This document shows positions 62,510-64,000 of a stretch of DNA of 64,000 nt, piece by piece; positions within the stretch are counted from its first letter, which is position 1; the number at the start of each line of letters is the position of its first letter. Where the stretch lies: positions 1 through 64,000 of the forward strand of contig NZ_JBNGOZ010000002.1 of assembly GCF_050589825.1 (NCBI RefSeq). Reading direction: 5' to 3'. Under the pieces are notes generated by a model. That model was not told where the DNA came from. It made no database searches and was given only the letters and a program-made list of their open reading frames with translations. The position numbers were made by a program, and so were the translations under genes. This stretch comes from Carboxylicivirga longa. Its GTDB lineage: Bacteria > Bacteroidota > Bacteroidia > Bacteroidales > Marinilabiliaceae.

Positions 62510-63943
62510 ATGAAGAGAATACTTTATATAATTTTGTTACTACCATTTTTTAGTAGCTGTGGCGACTTTCTGGACGAAGTAGACCAGGATAAGTTAGTCC
62601 CGGAAAAAACAGATCATTATGCCGCGTTGCTTTTGTACGAATTTAATTACAACTATCCCATATTCAGAACAGTGGATTATATGACGGATAATGTAGTGGA
62701 GAACGCTAGTGCACTAACGTCTAAAAAGTTTGATTATAAAACCACCTATACATGGCAGCGTGAAATAGAAATTGATGAGGACGGTAACGCGCTTTCCCGT
62801 ATCAATAATGCATGGGAAAAAATGTATGAAGATGTTGCAATAGCAAACTATGTTATCGAATTAGTCGATGAGGCAATAGGTTCAAAGGAAGAAAACGATT
62901 TTGTGAAAGGTGAAGCCTTTTTTATCAGAGCTTTCTCATATTTTAACTTGTTGAATTTATATGGTCAACCATATGATGCATTAACGGCCAATGTCGATCT
63001 CGGTGTTCCCATCCGAGATAATATTGGGGTTGAAATGAACTATTCGCGTAATACGGTAGCTGAGTGCTACGAATTTATTGAAAAAGACATTCTTAAGGCA
63101 CGCGATTTAATTCTAAATAGCGGGATTGAAAAATCTGTTTGGCACCCCACAGTTATTGCATGCGATTTACTAATGTCACGGGTTATGTTGTACCAGAAGA
63201 AGTGGGATGACGCTATTAACTATGCATCGCAGGTAATCGATGAAACTCAGTTGGGATACATGTATACCCATCGTCCTTTTATTTCTGAAGATAATAAAGA
63301 AATACTGTATTCTTATCACAATACAAATCCTGTGTTTCCAGCTAACAAAAGTGAATATAGGCCAAGCTTAGAATTGGTAAATCTGTTTAGTGAGAAAGAT
63401 AAACGCAGAGAAGTATATTTTACAAAAATAGACGATGGTACAGGTAACATAGCCTATGGTGTTAATAAGTATGCATTAAATACTTATACAACCCTCGGGT
63501 ACAATAATTTCAGGACATCAGAAGTTTACCTAAACAGAGCCGAAGCTTATGCGCAAAAGGGAGAGACTGAAAATGCCATTAACGACATTAAGCAGTTACA
63601 CGCTGTTCGTTATAACAATGTAGATGAAATTACATACCCGGCAGTAGCTGAAGAAGTTCTCGCGTTTGTGTTAGAGGAACGTAGAAAAGAGTTGTGTTTT
63701 GAAGATCATCATCGATGGTTTGATTTAAGAAGAATGAGTGACAGGCCGGAAATTAAGCACGTATTTACTTTAGTGTCAAATGAAGGTACTGTTCTGGGAA
63801 CCGAGACATACACACTGCTCCCCGATGACTATAATTATACCTTACCGATACCTTTAAAGGAAAGAGAAAATAATCCGCTCATAAGGAATAATGAGCGTTT
63901 CGAGAAAATTCCTGAAGTTGATGATGTAGTTATCATACCATAA
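62510..63943 (+). CDS. SusD/RagB-like surface lipoprotein (second ECF locus)
   Basis: Binding partner of the SusC just upstream. The 477-residue product has a lipoprotein signal (lipobox FSSC, Cys near 17), a helical region with the SusD signature GEAFFIRAFSYFNLLNLYGQPYD near 133-155, and a C-terminal half with RTSEVYLNRAEAYAQKGE and RRKELCFEDHHRWFDLRRM. It is followed 11 bases later by another lipoprotein-like start, so the operon continues beyond the window. Confidence 0.93.
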   Translation: MKRILYIILLLPFFSSCGDFLDEVDQDKLVPEKTDHYAALLLYEFNYNYPIFRTVDYMTDNVVENASALTSKKFDYKTTYTWQREIEIDEDGNALSRINNAWEKMYEDVAIANYVIELVDEAIGSKEENDFVKGEAFFIRAFSYFNLLNLYGQPYDALTANVDLGVPIRDNIGVEMNYSRNTVAECYEFIEKDILKARDLILNSGIEKSVWHPTVIACDLLMSRVMLYQKKWDDAINYASQVIDETQLGYMYTHRPFISEDNKEILYSYHNTNPVFPANKSEYRPSLELVNLFSEKDKRREVYFTKIDDGTGNIAYGVNKYALNTYTTLGYNNFRTSEVYLNRAEAYAQKGETENAINDIKQLHAVRYNNVDEITYPAVAEEVLAFVLEERRKELCFEDHHRWFDLRRMSDRPEIKHVFTLVSNEGTVLGTETYTLLPDDYNYTLPIPLKERENNPLIRNNERFEKIPEVDDVVIIP

Positions 63944-63954
63944 AAAACATAGTA

Positions 63955-64000
63955 ATGAAAAATAACTGGTTTATATATATAGGTTTAGTTGCATCGTTGT
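63955..64000 (+). CDS. Start of a further gene, cut by the window edge
   Basis: An ATG 11 bases after the SusD stop opens a frame MKNNWFIYIGLVASL that runs off the window. Its basic start and hydrophobic stretch look like a signal peptide or lipoprotein leader, the usual type of protein encoded after SusD. Function cannot be seen. Confidence 0.6.
   Translation, partial: MKNNWFIYIGLVASL

Noticed and set aside
1..64000. CRISPR array, tRNA, rRNA, prophage or transposase
   Set aside because: No regular repeat-spacer pattern, cloverleaf, rRNA segment or recombinase was seen on either strand by eye.

Overview
The window looks like a chromosomal segment of a Bacteroidota bacterium, probably a saline-habitat member of the Marinilabiliales/Bacteroidales side (inference). 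Signs seen directly: four SusC/SusD pairs, a hybrid two-component sensor, two ECF sigma/FecR pairs, type IX secretion (T9SS) C-terminal sorting domains, almost no Shine-Dalgarno sequences, and several promoters of the Bacteroidota form TTTG-N19..21-TAnnTTTG. A lysine 2,3-aminomutase/beta-lysine acetyltransferase pair points to N-epsilon-acetyl-beta-lysine, an osmolyte, which fits a saline habitat. No rRNA, tRNA, CRISPR array, transposase or phage gene was seen.

Region 1 (40-16105, all minus strand) is a GlcNAc-glycan utilisation locus. It holds a hybrid sensor kinase that lacks its DNA-binding domain, a GH20 hexosaminidase, SusD, SusC, a small lipoprotein, a T9SS-exported GH18 enzyme of the endo-beta-N-acetylglucosaminidase type, and an unknown T9SS-exported protein. 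Region 2 (16106-21099) holds palindromic repeats, a 33-codon ORF with a strong ribosome-binding site next to a PRC-barrel gene, a GH2 beta-galactosidase lipoprotein, an Rnk-like RNA polymerase-binding protein, and a 27-codon ORF with its own terminator.

Region 3 (21171-29205, minus) is an ECF sigma-FecR-SusC-SusD-TlpA operon without a glycosidase. Region 4 (29466-48259) is a near-complete sialoglycan system: SusC, SusD, sialidase, GH20, two SGNH/sialate O-acetylesterases, sialic acid lyase, a one-polypeptide fusion of a NanM-like kelch mutarotase with a sodium:solute symporter, GlcNAc 2-epimerase and another GH20. A divergent FadR-type GntR regulator reads away from it. Between regulator and susC lies a duplicated 59-bp regulatory segment. 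The expected flow is: trim and de-acetylate sialoglycans outside or in the periplasm, import sialic acid, cleave it to ManNAc and pyruvate, and epimerise to GlcNAc. The GlcNAc kinase needed next is not in the window.

Region 5 (48488-54825, minus) has a symporter-GNAT-racemase-MarC operon and, upstream, ablA-ablB followed by two tiny genes (a five-cysteine protein and a winged-helix protein). A MarR regulator and a stand-alone DsbD N-terminal-like protein are divergent at about 55.8 kb. Region 6 (56838 to the right edge, plus) is a second ECF sigma-FecR-SusC-SusD locus, cut by the window end. Taken together, the genes suggest a specialist on GlcNAc- and sialic-acid-containing glycans such as N-glycans or mucins; the substrates of regions 3 and 6 cannot be told from what is here.
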